Shown: positions 45,138-54,280 of the stretch, piece after piece
How positions within the stretch are numbered: the stretch's first letter is position 1
Layout of the letters: each line of letters opens with the position of its first letter
From: Frankia casuarinae
GTDB lineage: Bacteria > Actinomycetota > Actinomycetes > Frankiales > Frankiaceae
DNA length: 64,000 nucleotides
Reading direction: 5' to 3'
Assembly: GCF_000013345.1 (NCBI RefSeq)
Contig: NC_007777.1
Location: forward strand, 4,774,001-4,838,000
The notes under the pieces: model-generated
The model's database searches: none
Told to the model about the DNA's origin: nothing
The model's input: only the letters and a program-made list of their open reading frames with translations
Position numbers and translations under genes: made by a program

Positions 45138-46157
45138 GTGAGCACCGAGCTGATCGATCTGTCGGTACCCATCGTGACCGGCATGCCCGTCTACCCGGGG
45201 GATCCCGAGGTCGACGTGTCACCGGCACTGACCACGGCCGAGTCCGGCGTCAACGTGCAGCGCCTGCACCTGGGATCACAGACGGGCACGCATGTCGACG
45301 CCCCCTTCCACATCGACGACTCGCTGCCCAGGCTTGACGAGGTTCCGCTTCAACGTTTCACCGGACCCGCGGTTCTGCTGGACGCGCGGGGCTACGGTCC
45401 ACAGGCGGCGATCGGCCCGGAGGTGCTATCAGGCCCCTTTACCCGCCCGTTTCCTCACGATGTCGTCGTCCTCATCGTCACAGGATGGTCCGTCCACTGG
45501 GGCCACGACGGGTACCTACGACATCCCTATCTCGCGCCGGACACCGCGCGGGCCCTCGTCAACGCGGGTGTCCGGACGGTCGGTATCGATGCGCTCAGCG
45601 TTGATCGAACACCCGGACCGGGCCAGGATGTCAGTCTCGCGGCCCACCGGATTCTGGGTGGGGCCGGTGCCGTCATCGTAGAGAACCTGACCAGTCTCGA
45701 TCGACTTCTCACCGCCCGGGCGAACGGACGGCCCATCCACATCGTCCTGTTCCCGATTCCGCTCGCCGGAGCCGACGGTGCCCCGGTCCGGGCAGTCGCA
45801 AGCGTCGGCCCCGCGGATCAGCTCCCCACCGCGTGCCGTCGCAGCAGCGGGTCGAGTTCGCCGGACGTGTCCCCCACGACGTTCCCGCCCGCCGGTGACG
45901 CATCGGCCGTCGGCCCGGCCGGCGTCGCCGTACCCGAGGGCATGATCCCGGTGGGAGCCACCAGCCCACCGTGCGTCCCCGGGGGGTTCACCTGTACCCG
46001 GCCGGGACGTGAGGTGGTCGAGCGCGTGCCCACGCGGGGCGCGGACCGGATGGCCGGCCGGGCCGAGGCCACGTCCACACCGACGACACCGTCCACACCG
46101 ACAACACCGTCCACACCGACAACACCGTCCACACCGTCCACACCGGTCTCGCCGTAG
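45138..46157 (+). CDS. Cyclase-family (kynurenine formamidase-like) metal hydrolase with extended C-terminus
   Basis: About 339 residues from GTG 45138. The first 225 form a complete cyclase-family domain: LIDLSVPIVTGMPVYPGDPEVDV, the metal motif GSQTGTHVDAPFHI, VGIDALSVD and IVENLTSL...LFPIPLAGADGAPVRAVASVG. The usual stop after this point is missing, and the frame continues about 115 residues antisense through the 3' end of sepX, ending in a Thr/Pro repeat (TPTTPSTPTTPSTP). The extension is probably not functional. Confidence 0.8.
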   Translation: MSTELIDLSVPIVTGMPVYPGDPEVDVSPALTTAESGVNVQRLHLGSQTGTHVDAPFHIDDSLPRLDEVPLQRFTGPAVLLDARGYGPQAAIGPEVLSGPFTRPFPHDVVVLIVTGWSVHWGHDGYLRHPYLAPDTARALVNAGVRTVGIDALSVDRTPGPGQDVSLAAHRILGGAGAVIVENLTSLDRLLTARANGRPIHIVLFPIPLAGADGAPVRAVASVGPADQLPTACRRSSGSSSPDVSPTTFPPAGDASAVGPAGVAVPEGMIPVGATSPPCVPGGFTCTRPGREVVERVPTRGADRMAGRAEATSTPTTPSTPTTPSTPTTPSTPSTPVSP

Positions 46158-47170
46158 CCCGTCTCGGGGTACTCGGCGAACCGGGCGAGATCGTCCTCCT
46201 CCGCGCCCTCGTCCAGGCCTGGCTGACCAGCCGCCAGAGCGCCGAGGTCGATCGTCTCGGCGCAGGCGATCGCGAGCTCCTCGTCGGTGAGCTCCTCCAC
46301 CGGCTGCTGGCCAACCCGCTCCTCCAGGGAGTCCGGTCCCGGCTGACGCTGCCGGTAGGCGAAGGAGGACCCGATCGGGGGCCGTCGGCGCCGGGCGGCC
46401 CGCTCGGCCTCGATCCGCCGGTCCATCGCCGCACGCGCGGTGGCCAGCCGCCGCTCAGTCTGCGCCGACCGGCGAAGATGAACGAGGTACGCGCCGAGTA
46501 CGGCATCAACGAGGAACTGCCCGGCGATCCACAGCCCGCCGAGGACGGCGGCCAGCACGATGCTCACCGCAAGCAGGACGAGCAGGACGAGCAGGCGCTG
46601 CCGACGCACCCGCATCAGGGCGGCACGCTCGGCGTCCGCCCGACGCTCGGGACCGCGCGCAGGAACATCCACCCGCGGATCGTCGGGGTGCGCACCCGAC
46701 CACCGTGGGCGGCCGGGGCACCCGTCCTCCGAGCCCCCGCCCTCCGGATCCTCGCCAGCAGACCCGCCACCGGATAGCAACGCGCCACCGGTCGAAGCGT
46801 CCTCGACGATCGGCGTGCCGGCCGCGATGGGCATCCCGGGGACGACCGGCTGCCCGCCGGGGGCTCCGGCCTCCCGGGACGGCTCGGCGGACACCGAATC
46901 CCCGAGCTCCGCGAGGTCGACCGGTCCATCGAAGAATTCCGCGTGCGACATTCCCGTTCCTCCCACGGTGAAGACGCCGCCATGATCGCCGCCGAAACGA
47001 TCGACGACGGCACCGCCCCGGCCGGGCGGCCGTCGGGAGAGCACCCGCATCGCAACCGTGAAACGCTCGGTGGACCGCTGCTGCGCCGTCGTGTCGTGAC
47101 GGCGCAGCCACATCGGGATCAGCACGAACCCCCAGACCGCGACGATCGCCACCCAGATCAACGCGCTCAT
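45818..47170 (-). CDS. sepX: Divisome protein SepX/GlpR
   Basis: 450 residues. The N-terminal segment SALIWVAIVAVWGFVLIPMWL-RRHD...STERFTVAMRVLSRR is characteristic. A variable acidic region, a pair of membrane segments (LLVLLVLLAVSIVLAAVLGGLWIAGQFLVDAVLGAYLVHLRRSA) and a basic coiled region follow. It is a membrane partner of FtsZ-associated Glp in actinobacteria. It lies downstream of glp-moaC-moaB-rimJ in the expected order. The C-terminal tail contains a VDGVVG repeat encoded by a 9/18-bp tandem repeat, and overlaps the cyclase gene on the other strand. Confidence 0.9.
   Translation of the reverse strand: MSALIWVAIVAVWGFVLIPMWLRRHDTTAQQRSTERFTVAMRVLSRRPPGRGGAVVDRFGGDHGGVFTVGGTGMSHAEFFDGPVDLAELGDSVSAEPSREAGAPGGQPVVPGMPIAAGTPIVEDASTGGALLSGGGSAGEDPEGGGSEDGCPGRPRWSGAHPDDPRVDVPARGPERRADAERAALMRVRRQRLLVLLVLLAVSIVLAAVLGGLWIAGQFLVDAVLGAYLVHLRRSAQTERRLATARAAMDRRIEAERAARRRRPPIGSSFAYRQRQPGPDSLEERVGQQPVEELTDEELAIACAETIDLGALAAGQPGLDEGAEEDDLARFAEYPETGYGETGVDGVDGVVGVDGVVGVDGVVGVDVASARPAIRSAPRVGTRSTTSRPGRVQVNPPGTHGGLVAPTGIMPSGTATPAGPTADASPAGGNVVGDTSGELDPLLRRHAVGS
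46073..46144. repeat. 9-bp/18-bp tandem repeat (72 bp) shared by two antisense genes
   Basis: Units of GTCCACACC alternate with GACGACACC or GACAACACC and end with two GTCCACACC in a row. The repeat encodes VDGVVG in sepX and TPTTPS in the cyclase frame. Confidence 0.9.
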
Positions 47171-47814
47171 CGGATCACACCTGCACGACCCTGGTCGCTC
47201 CCATCATCGACCACCATGATCCCGCCCGCCCCCATACTCCCACCCGCTCCTGTGGTTACGTTGTCAATCTCGCGGGATCTGTGGTCTCCGTGGTGTTCGC
47301 CGTTATCGGGGGGAGGGAACGCCGCGGGAAACGCGTCCCACCCACCACCCACTGGATGCGCACCATCCGCGGCGAGCGCGGCGGGTGCGGGCGCTCTGAC
47401 CATGAGGAGCCTCTTCTCGACACCAACGATTGCGATTTCGTAGTCGACGCTAGTGAGCGAAATCCACGTGGTCACCGACCCGGAGCCCGCGTGTCGCATC
47501 CGCAACCGGATGGGCGATGGTGGATGTGTGGTCGTCAAAACGCACCGTGGCACCCCACCAGAACCGCGCATGGCCTATGGAAGCCCTCGTAGAGAGCATC
47601 GGCATCCGGTCAGGACCTTCACTTTGTCACCGGATTGAGATCCGGAACGACGGGCGGTGACTAGAAGGGACTACATCCGGTAACCGACACCGTCCCGGTG
47701 GCGGAGTGGAACGTGTCACGCAAGCCATGGATCCAGGCATCGTTCTCAGGCGCGGCGGCACCGTCGGGCACGGCACCGTCCGGGCACGGCACCGTCGGGC
47801 GGCGCGGCGGCCGC
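47171..47814. other. Intergenic region between sepX and the acetyltransferase gene, no gene seen
   Basis: About 645 bp. Frames on both strands are short and of shadow-like composition. I saw no tRNA; the GGTGGCGGAGTGG near 47698 does not fold into a cloverleaf by eye. It may hold the sepX promoter. Confidence 0.4.
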
Positions 47815-48447
47815 TCAGGGCCGGCTGTACCGGGTCTCCCGCCAGCGGTGCACCAGGCCCTCGGGGACGTCCTCGGTCGTCAGCGCGAATCCGATGTGGT
47901 CGTGGTAGCGGCCGTCGATGGCAAGGAAGTGCCGGTGCAGCCCCTCCTCGCGGAAACCGAGCTTCGCGAGCACCCGCCGGCTCGCGGCGTTCTCCGGGCG
48001 CACATTCGCTTCCACCCGGTGCAGCCCGACCGGCCCGAAACAGTGGTCGACGACGAGCGCGAGCGCGGTCGGCGTGATGCCTCGACCGGCGTACTCGCTG
48101 TCGATCCAATAGCCGACCTGAGCGCTGTTGAACGCCCCGCGCACGATTGTGGACACGGTCACCTGACCGACGAGCCGCCCCTCGAAGGTGATCGCGAACG
48201 GCAACGTGGCGCCGAGCCGGGCCTGCTGGCGCAGGCGGTGCCACATCTGACGGTAGATCGAGAGGGTCTGGCGCTGCGCCCAGGTCTCGCGGACCATCAT
48301 CACTCCGGGTGGGGTCGCCTCCCACGGCGCCAGCCAGTCGGCGTTGCGCAGCCGCACCTCGACCCACGTGGAGGCGTCACGCAGACGAAGCGGCCGCACC
48401 TGGACCCGTCCGTCAGTCAGGACTGCCGGCCAACCCGGAGCTCCCAC
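47815..48447 (-). CDS. RimJ-like GNAT N-acetyltransferase
   Basis: 210 residues from GTG 48447, 9 bp after moaB. The GNAT core is clear: VRPLRLRDASTWVEVRLRNADWLAPWEATPP, LPFAITFEGRLVGQVTVSTIV, NSAQVGYWIDSEYAGRGITPTALALVVDHCF (the acetyl-CoA loop) and RVEANVRPENAASRRVLAKLGFREEG. RimJ-type enzymes acetylate protein N-termini. It keeps its conserved place between moaB and sepX. Confidence 0.88.
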   Translation of the reverse strand: MGAPGWPAVLTDGRVQVRPLRLRDASTWVEVRLRNADWLAPWEATPPGVMMVRETWAQRQTLSIYRQMWHRLRQQARLGATLPFAITFEGRLVGQVTVSTIVRGAFNSAQVGYWIDSEYAGRGITPTALALVVDHCFGPVGLHRVEANVRPENAASRRVLAKLGFREEGLHRHFLAIDGRYHDHIGFALTTEDVPEGLVHRWRETRYSRP

Positions 48448-48456
48448 CGTCGCGCC

Positions 48457-49050
48457 CTATCCGGCGTCAACGGCATCGACGGCAGCGGCATCGACGGCAG
48501 CGGCATCGACGGCAGCGGCAGGGCCCGCGGACCCCGCGGCCGGGTGCCCGTGGTCGTCGGCTCCGCGCAGCTGGGCGACGGCATGACCCACCACCCCGGC
48601 CAGCACGCCCAGCCCGTCGCGTACCCCACCGGTCGAGCCGGGCAGATTCACCACCAGGGTGGCGGCGACGGTTCCGACGAGCCCACGGGAGAGCATCGCC
48701 GCCGGCACGGTCTCCCGACCCGCCGCGCGCAGCGCCTCAGCGAGTCCGGGCACGGCCCGCTCAATCACCTCGCGCGTCGCCTCGGGGGTGACGTCGCGGG
48801 GACCGAGGCCGGTGCCACCGGTGCTCACCACCAGGTCCACTCCGTCGGCGACGGCGGACCGCAGCGCCGCGACGATCTCATCCCGCCCGTCCGGGACGAT
48901 CGTCGCCGCGCCCACCTCGAAACCGAGCTCGACGAGCCCGGCGACGAGCAACGGGCCCGACCGGTCGGCATAGATCCCTCGGTACGCCCGGTCGGAGACG
49001 GTGATGACCCGGGCCCGGGCACCCGCGGGAAGGTGGCGCCTGCCACTCAT
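48457..49050 (-). CDS. moaB: Molybdopterin adenylyltransferase-like protein MoaB/Mog
   Basis: 197 residues from MSGRRHLPAG; the ATG overlaps the moaC stop (ATGA). ARVITVSDRAYRGIYADRSGPLL, IVPDGRDEIVAALRSAV, DLVVSTGGTGLGPRDVTPEAT (molybdopterin-binding loop) and VVNLPGSTGGVRDGL are standard. It would adenylate molybdopterin. The C-terminus is extended by an Ala/Val/Asp repeat encoded by a 15-bp tandem repeat. Confidence 0.9.
   Translation of the reverse strand: MSGRRHLPAGARARVITVSDRAYRGIYADRSGPLLVAGLVELGFEVGAATIVPDGRDEIVAALRSAVADGVDLVVSTGGTGLGPRDVTPEATREVIERAVPGLAEALRAAGRETVPAAMLSRGLVGTVAATLVVNLPGSTGGVRDGLGVLAGVVGHAVAQLRGADDHGHPAAGSAGPAAAVDAAAVDAAAVDAVDAG
48472..48516. repeat. 15-bp repeat, three copies, at the moaB 3' end
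   Basis: GGCATCGACGGCAGC three times in tandem, encoding the AAVDA-type tail of MoaB. Confidence 0.88.
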
Positions 49051-49550
49051 TCCGCGGACCCCGCGTCCGGCGGGGGGTCGGCATGCCAGTCTCCGGAGCG
49101 CCCCCCGGTCTTCGCGATCACTCGCACCCCGGTCAGCTCCGCGGCGGGATCCACCGCCTTGACCATGTCGTGCAGCGTAAGCCCGGCGACGGCGACGGCG
49201 GTCAGCGCCTCCATCTCGACGCCGGTCCGGTCCGCCGTCCGGACGGTGGCCATGATCACCACACCGTCGTCCCGTACGTCCAGCTCGACCGTGACGCCGG
49301 AGATCGCGATGGGATGGCAGAGCGGAACGAGATCGGGCGTGCGCTTGGCCCCCATGATCCCTGCGACCCGGGCGACTGCGAGGGCGTCGCCCTTCGGTAG
49401 CCCCTGCCCGCGCAGCAGCGCCACAACCTCGGGAACGACCCGCAGCATACCGGTGGCGGTCGCGGTACGGACGGTGACGTCCTTCGCCGACACGTCGACC
49501 ATGCGGGCCGCGCCGCGATCGTCGACGTGGGTGAGCCGGGCGGCGGTCAC
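49047..49550 (-). CDS. moaC: Cyclic pyranopterin monophosphate synthase MoaC
   Basis: 167 residues from GTG 49550, overlapping the glp stop. ARMVDVSAKDVTVRTATATG, KGDALAVARVAGIMGAKRTPDLVPLCHPI and DRTGVEMEALTAVAVAGLTLHDMVKAVD contain the active-site Lys, His and Asp residues of MoaC. It performs the second step of molybdenum cofactor synthesis. It is of normal length. Confidence 0.95.
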   Translation of the reverse strand: MTAARLTHVDDRGAARMVDVSAKDVTVRTATATGMLRVVPEVVALLRGQGLPKGDALAVARVAGIMGAKRTPDLVPLCHPIAISGVTVELDVRDDGVVIMATVRTADRTGVEMEALTAVAVAGLTLHDMVKAVDPAAELTGVRVIAKTGGRSGDWHADPPPDAGSAE

Positions 49551-50944
49551 CGGGCCGCCGATCCGGCGGCCCGGGGCACGGCCGCGTTCCCCCGGCCGGC
49601 TTCGGCCCGCGGGCCGAAGCCGGCCGGGGAAGCCGGATCCGGGGAAGCCGGATCCGGGGCATCGACGTCCGCAGTGTCCGCAACCACCCAGGCCATGCCG
49701 GAGAGAATGGCCCCCGATGCGTCCGGGAGCAACAACGCCGGCAGCCGGCTGCCCGCCGGCACCTCGGTAACCCCCTCGGGGATGATCAGCAGCGCCTGCG
49801 CTCCCGCCAGCGAGGTGAGCTGATGTGACCCCTGCCCGCCGGCCAGATGGGCGACGGTGGCGGGTTCCAGGCGCCTACCGTCCCCGCTCCGCTCCAGCCC
49901 CACCCTCGGGAAGGACCTCTTCCCGAGGGGGGAACGCAGGTCGGATCCGACGGTCACGACAATCCGCGGGAGCCCGGTGCCGGCGAGACCGCGCATACGT
50001 TGCAGGGCCGGGCGGACGAACAGCTCGAACGAGATGAGGGCGCTGACCGGGTTCCCCGGCAACGTGAAGACGGGCACACCGTCGACCAGGCCGAAACCCT
50101 GCGGCTTGCCCGGCTGCATCGCGACCCGATCGAACCGGACAGTCCCGGTCCGCGCGAGCACCTCCTTGACGACGTCATATGCCCCGACGCTGACGCCACC
50201 GGTCGTCACCACAGCATCCACGTCGGGAAGCACCCCGTGCAGGGCTGCTGCGAAGGCGTCCGGCTCGTCGGGCACCCCGGCCAGGCGGCGTACCACCGCG
50301 CCGGCCTCCCGTGCCGCGGCGGCGATGCCATGGCTGTTCGAGTCGACGATCTGCCCGGCGCCCAGCGGTGTACCGACCTCGACAAGCTCGGTCCCGGTGG
50401 ACAGCACCGCCACCCGCGGCCGGGGATGCACCGGCGGGCAGGCCACGTTGACCGCGGCGAGCAGGCTGATCTGCGCGGAGCCGATGATCGTCCCGGCGGG
50501 GAGCACCAGGGCGCCCGGGGCGACGTCCTCCCCCGTCCGGCGGATGTGCAGGCCACGGCGCGGCGCCCGCTGGACCGCAACGGTCCGGCGGCCACCGTCG
50601 GTCCACTCGAGCTGGACGACCGTATCCGCTCCCGGGGGCAGCGGGGCCCCGGTCATGATGCGTACCGCGGCGCCGGGGAGCAGCGCGGCCGGCGAACCCG
50701 GACCCGCGGGGACGTCGCCGATGACCGGTAGGGAGACGGGAGTGGCCGCCGACGCCTCGGCCACGTCGGCGGCCCGGACGGCGTACCCGTCCATGGCCGA
50801 GTTGTCGAACCCGGGAAGCGCGACCGTCGCCCGGACGTCCGCGGCGAGCACGCATCCGTGCGCCTCGTCCAGCCTGGCCTGCCGAGCGCGGGTCGGCCGC
50901 ACCGTAGCCAGGATCCGCTCGAGGTGTTCATCCACCGAAGTCAT
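49547..50944 (-). CDS. glp: MoeA-like molybdotransferase / divisome protein Glp
   Basis: 465 residues from MTSVDEHLERILA. The four MoeA domains are present: PGFDNSAMDGYAVRAADV, RIMTGAPLPPGADTVV, the MPT-binding VAVLSTGTELVEVG...GQIVDSNSHG...VVTTGGVSVGAYDVVKEVL, and GVPVFTLPGNPVSALISFELFVRPAL. The position upstream of moaC-moaB-rimJ-sepX identifies it with Glp, the FtsZ-binding MoeA paralogue of actinobacteria, rather than a pure cofactor enzyme. The C-terminal tail has a DPASPDPASP repeat. Confidence 0.88.
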   Translation of the reverse strand: MTSVDEHLERILATVRPTRARQARLDEAHGCVLAADVRATVALPGFDNSAMDGYAVRAADVAEASAATPVSLPVIGDVPAGPGSPAALLPGAAVRIMTGAPLPPGADTVVQLEWTDGGRRTVAVQRAPRRGLHIRRTGEDVAPGALVLPAGTIIGSAQISLLAAVNVACPPVHPRPRVAVLSTGTELVEVGTPLGAGQIVDSNSHGIAAAAREAGAVVRRLAGVPDEPDAFAAALHGVLPDVDAVVTTGGVSVGAYDVVKEVLARTGTVRFDRVAMQPGKPQGFGLVDGVPVFTLPGNPVSALISFELFVRPALQRMRGLAGTGLPRIVVTVGSDLRSPLGKRSFPRVGLERSGDGRRLEPATVAHLAGGQGSHQLTSLAGAQALLIIPEGVTEVPAGSRLPALLLPDASGAILSGMAWVVADTADVDAPDPASPDPASPAGFGPRAEAGRGNAAVPRAAGSAAR

Positions 50945-51039
50945 GGGCGCCCGTCCAATTCTCTGCCCTTCGATGCACCACTCGTCGCACGCCGGGTCCG
51001 GCATCACCCAGGCTACGGCCGTCGAAGCCCGGACATCTC

Positions 51040-51085
51040 TTACCCGCAGTTACCTTCAGGTATTACCCGCAGTTACCTTCAGGTA
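51040..51085. repeat. 23-bp tandem duplication upstream of glp
   Basis: A 23-bp unit beginning TTACCCGCAGTTACC and ending TTCAGGTA occurs twice in direct succession (51040-51062 and 51063-51085), about 96 bp upstream of the glp start. It may duplicate a promoter or regulator site. Confidence 0.85.
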
Positions 51086-51317
51086 GCTCCAGCGGTCGGG
51101 GCGGGGGGCGTCCGCTCCGGGCCTCCCGCTCCGGGCCTCCCAGTCCGAACGGCATGCCGCGACCGCCGGGCGCTGGCCGGTTCCGGGAGCGTTCCGGTCC
51201 TTGCCGGAGTCGTCACCGGAGTCGTCACCGGAGCCGTCAAGGCCTACCCGAAGAGAAGCCGGCACATCCCGGCACCCTCAGGCGATGAAGCGGATAAATT
51301 TAAGCAATATGGATAAA

Positions 51318-52292
51318 TCAGGACAATGCTGCCTTCGGACCACCGGACGCGACATACTCCTCGATCCACGGGTACAGCTCGGGGCCAAGGTCGGCGCGCT
51401 CGCACGCGAGCCGGATGACGGCCTTCAGGTAGTCCACCCGGTCACCGGTGTCGTACCGCCGACCCGTGAAGATCACCCCGTGCACGGGCTCGGCGGCAGT
51501 GTCGGTGCCGGCGTCCCCCGCGGCACCGGCCGGTTCGACCGCCCGTAGCGCCAGGATCCGCAGGGCGTCGGTGAGCTGGATCTCCCCGCCCCGTCCCGGC
51601 TCGGTCCGCCGCAGGACGTCGAAGATCGTCGGCGAGAGGATGTACCGCCCGATGATCGCCAGATTGCTCGGGGCCTGCGCGACCGGTGGCTTCTCGACCA
51701 GGTCACGGATCCGCACGATCCCGTACCGGTCGTCGGCACTGCCGGTGCCGGCACTGGTGCCGACGGACTCCACCGTGGCGACGCCGTAGAGGGAGACCTG
51801 GTCCTCGGGCACCTCCATCAGGGCGATGACGCTGCCCCCGAAGCGGCGCTGCACGGCAAGCATCTCCTCGAGCAGCAGGTCCCGCTCGTCGATGAGATCG
51901 TCACCGAGGAGGACAGCGAACGGCTCGTTTCCCACGTGCGCCGCCGCGCAGAGCACGGCATGACCGAGCCCACGCGGCGACTGCTGGCGGACCGAGTGGA
52001 CCTCGGCCAGTTCCGCCGACACCCGGACCCGACGGAGACGAAGATCGTCACCCTTCCGTTCGAGGGCCGCCTCGATGTCCGCCTCACGATCGAAATGATC
52101 CTCGATCGCCTTTTTCGTGCGGCTTGTGACAAGCAGGACATCGCGCAGGCCGGCGCGGGACGCCTCCTCGACGACGTATTCGATAGCCGGCCTGTCGACG
52201 ACCGGCAGCATCTCCTTGGGGACGGCCTTCGTCGCCGGCAGGAAGCGGGTCCCCAGACCCGCGGCTGGAATGACCGCCTTCGTTACTGGCAT
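51318..52292 (-). CDS. galU: UTP-glucose-1-phosphate uridylyltransferase
   Basis: 324 residues from MPVTKAVIPAAGLGTRFLPATKA. The pyrophosphorylase signature, PKEMLPVVDRPAIEYVVEEA, FAVLLGDDLID and GRYILSPTIFDVL are all standard, and TGRRYDTGDRVDYLKAVI near the C-terminus is intact. It makes UDP-glucose. About 270 bp separate it from the cluster of glp genes in the same direction, and it is divergent from the folate cyclo-ligase gene. Confidence 0.93.
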   Translation of the reverse strand: MPVTKAVIPAAGLGTRFLPATKAVPKEMLPVVDRPAIEYVVEEASRAGLRDVLLVTSRTKKAIEDHFDREADIEAALERKGDDLRLRRVRVSAELAEVHSVRQQSPRGLGHAVLCAAAHVGNEPFAVLLGDDLIDERDLLLEEMLAVQRRFGGSVIALMEVPEDQVSLYGVATVESVGTSAGTGSADDRYGIVRIRDLVEKPPVAQAPSNLAIIGRYILSPTIFDVLRRTEPGRGGEIQLTDALRILALRAVEPAGAAGDAGTDTAAEPVHGVIFTGRRYDTGDRVDYLKAVIRLACERADLGPELYPWIEEYVASGGPKAALS

Positions 52293-52635
52293 AGCCGAAA
52301 CCTTAGTCGGGTCCGTGGACACGGGCACCGTCCACGGCCCCAGCACAGGCAATGCACAGCTCACGGCGGCCGCCGGTCCCGCCCGCCGCCCGCCCGGACA
52401 TGCGCCGCGGGTCCGAGAACGAGCCCGCGGCACTCCGTGCCACCCGGTCCACCACCGACAACACCCCTACCGGTAACTGACAACACCTCCACCAACAATC
52501 GACAAATCACCATCAGTAACTATGGGTGCCACAATTGGTAACCTGCGCTCCCTCCGCCCGACATCACGCCCACGTTCGCGTGCCGTATGCCGCGGCAACC
52601 CCCCGCTGGCGGCCAACCTGCGGGAGGCTGTCGGT

Positions 52636-53496
52636 GTGCAGTGGAATGACCGGCCTCCGGGTGATCTCGACGAAGAGCTCACCGTCGAGCTGACGATCCG
52701 TCCGCATCCCGGACCGGTGTCCGGACGCGGGAGTCGGCCAGCGGACCCGGGGCGTGCCCGCCCCCGCCACGACGGTGTCGACCGAACCCCCGGCACCGGC
52801 CCCGAGGCCGGCGGCGGCTCCGGGCAGATCGCACCCGCCCTAGTCGGCGGCGCGTCGGCGCTGGGTGAGACGAGCGAGGCAGGCGAGGCCAAGGCTCGCC
52901 TGCGGGCCCGGCTACTGGTACAGCGCCGCGCATCCGTGGCCCTGCGTCGGGGCTCGCTGTCCAGGTCGGATGCGTCCCGACTGGCCAACCGCATCCAGCG
53001 GCTGCCCGAGGTGGAGGCCGCGCGGTGCGTGGCGGCGTATGTGGGGCTGCCCGGCGAGCCGGACACCGCCGAACTGCTCGATCGACTGCTGGCTCGCGGA
53101 GTGCGGGTGCTGTTGCCCGCCCTACGCGCCGATCTCGATCTGGACTTCCGGGAGCACGTCGGAACACTGGTGCCCGGCGCGCTGGGTACCCGCGAACCAC
53201 CGGCGGCGGCACCCCGTGGGGTTCTCGCCGAGGCCGACGTGGTGATCATCCCGGCGCTCGCGGTCGACCGGACGGGCCGGCGTCTGGGGCGCGGTGGGGG
53301 CTCCTATGACCGGGTGCTGGCCCGGGTGGGCGCCGACGTTCCGGTGATCGCCGTCCTGCACGACCAAGAGGTTCTGGATGAGATCCCCATGGAGTCCCAC
53401 GATCACAACGTGAAGATCATCATCACGCCGAGTCGTACGCTACGGTGCGAACCAACCGATGGCACCGGGGAACATCTCGGGCCCTCTACAAGCTAA
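52636..53496 (+). CDS. 5-formyltetrahydrofolate cyclo-ligase
   Basis: 286 residues from GTG 52636, with GGGAGG 8 nt upstream; an ATG at 52522 has no ribosome site. The conserved domain starts at KARLRARLLVQRRAS and contains CVAAYVGLPGEPDTAELLDRLLARGVRVLLPAL and the ATP/folate loop DRTGRRLGRGGGSYDRVLA. The first 85 residues are a low-complexity actinobacterial extension. It recycles 5-formyl-THF to 5,10-methenyl-THF. Confidence 0.88.
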   Translation: MQWNDRPPGDLDEELTVELTIRPHPGPVSGRGSRPADPGRARPRHDGVDRTPGTGPEAGGGSGQIAPALVGGASALGETSEAGEAKARLRARLLVQRRASVALRRGSLSRSDASRLANRIQRLPEVEAARCVAAYVGLPGEPDTAELLDRLLARGVRVLLPALRADLDLDFREHVGTLVPGALGTREPPAAAPRGVLAEADVVIIPALAVDRTGRRLGRGGGSYDRVLARVGADVPVIAVLHDQEVLDEIPMESHDHNVKIIITPSRTLRCEPTDGTGEHLGPSTS

Positions 53497-53540
53497 AGTT
53501 GGCAGTCTCCACGTCAGAGTGCCAACTCCGGGAGGAGCAC

Positions 53541-53918
53541 GTGCCTACCTACCAGTACCGCTGCACCGACTGCGGGCGTGACCTTGAGGCCGTACAGAGC
53601 TTCAGCGACGTATCACTGACGGAGTGCCCGGCCTGCGCCGGACGACTTCGTAAAGTGTTCGGTTCGGTGGGCGTGGTGTTCAAGGGCAGCGGCTTCTACA
53701 AGAACGACAGCCGGTCCAACTCCTCCGGCGGGTCCACGCAGCACCGCCCCAAGGACGTCGGCGACGCCACGGCCACGGGTGGCAGCAGCGAGGCGACATC
53801 CGGGGGGAGCACCAACAGCTCCGTCAGCTCGGACTCGTCGTCCTCGACCTCGTCGGGCGGCACCGCCACGGCCTCCTCGACGACGTCGACTCCGGCCTCC
53901 AGCACCGCGGCGGCCTGA
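53541..53918 (+). CDS. FmdB-family zinc-ribbon protein
   Basis: 125 residues from GTG 53541 after GGGAGGAG. The N-terminal zinc ribbon is PTYQYRCTDCGRDLEAVQSF...ECPACAGRLRKVFG (two CxxC pairs), followed by VGVVFKGSGFYKNDSR, the FmdB signature. The remaining 65 residues are Ser/Thr/Gly-rich and disordered. It is a putative regulatory or RNA-binding protein. It keeps its usual place after the folate enzyme. Confidence 0.9.
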   Translation: MPTYQYRCTDCGRDLEAVQSFSDVSLTECPACAGRLRKVFGSVGVVFKGSGFYKNDSRSNSSGGSTQHRPKDVGDATATGGSSEATSGGSTNSSVSSDSSSSTSSGGTATASSTTSTPASSTAAA

Positions 53919-53937
53919 CCAGCCGCTGGATCCGCCC

Positions 53938-53969
53938 AAGGCGTCCGGGCATCTCGGCCTGGACGCCTT
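53938..53969 (+). terminator. Hairpin after the FmdB gene
   Basis: AAGGCGTCC and GGACGCCTT pair perfectly over 9 bp with a 14-nt loop, 19 bp after the stop codon. There is no long T run, as is usual in high-GC actinomycetes. Confidence 0.6.
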
Positions 53970-54280
53970 TGGCATGCCCGGACACCGAGCACCCAGCTCC
54001 TCCCCGCCGCGGCTCACCCACCGGCCCCCGGATGCGGTAACCGGGAGATGCCGGCGAGGGTTTCCAGATCTTGCGTCACACCATGACCTTGGAAGCCATC
54101 TCTTCAGGCCCGGCTACGGCCAGCCCGGAGTTCGGACTTACTCATCTAACGGAAGCCCTTCCGCCCCACTGGCGGCGTTTTTCGGCCACCCTGAACCGGC
54201 CGCGCCACCGGGGTGGCCCGGAGCCGCTGGTGCCGACAGATCTGACCTGATGCGGTGGCCTCGGCCGATGGCCGGGACGC
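53970..54280. other. Intergenic region, no gene seen
   Basis: About 310 bp between the hairpin and the HTH gene; open frames look like shadows and no motif was recognised. Confidence 0.4.

Noticed and set aside
45990-46150. Short tandem repeats that could suggest a CRISPR array
   Set aside because: The units are 9-18 bp with no unique spacers and lie inside coding frames; they are minisatellites.
47167-47571. Minus-strand frame of 134 codons upstream of sepX
   Set aside because: No conserved features, mixed composition and no ribosome site; treated as intergenic.
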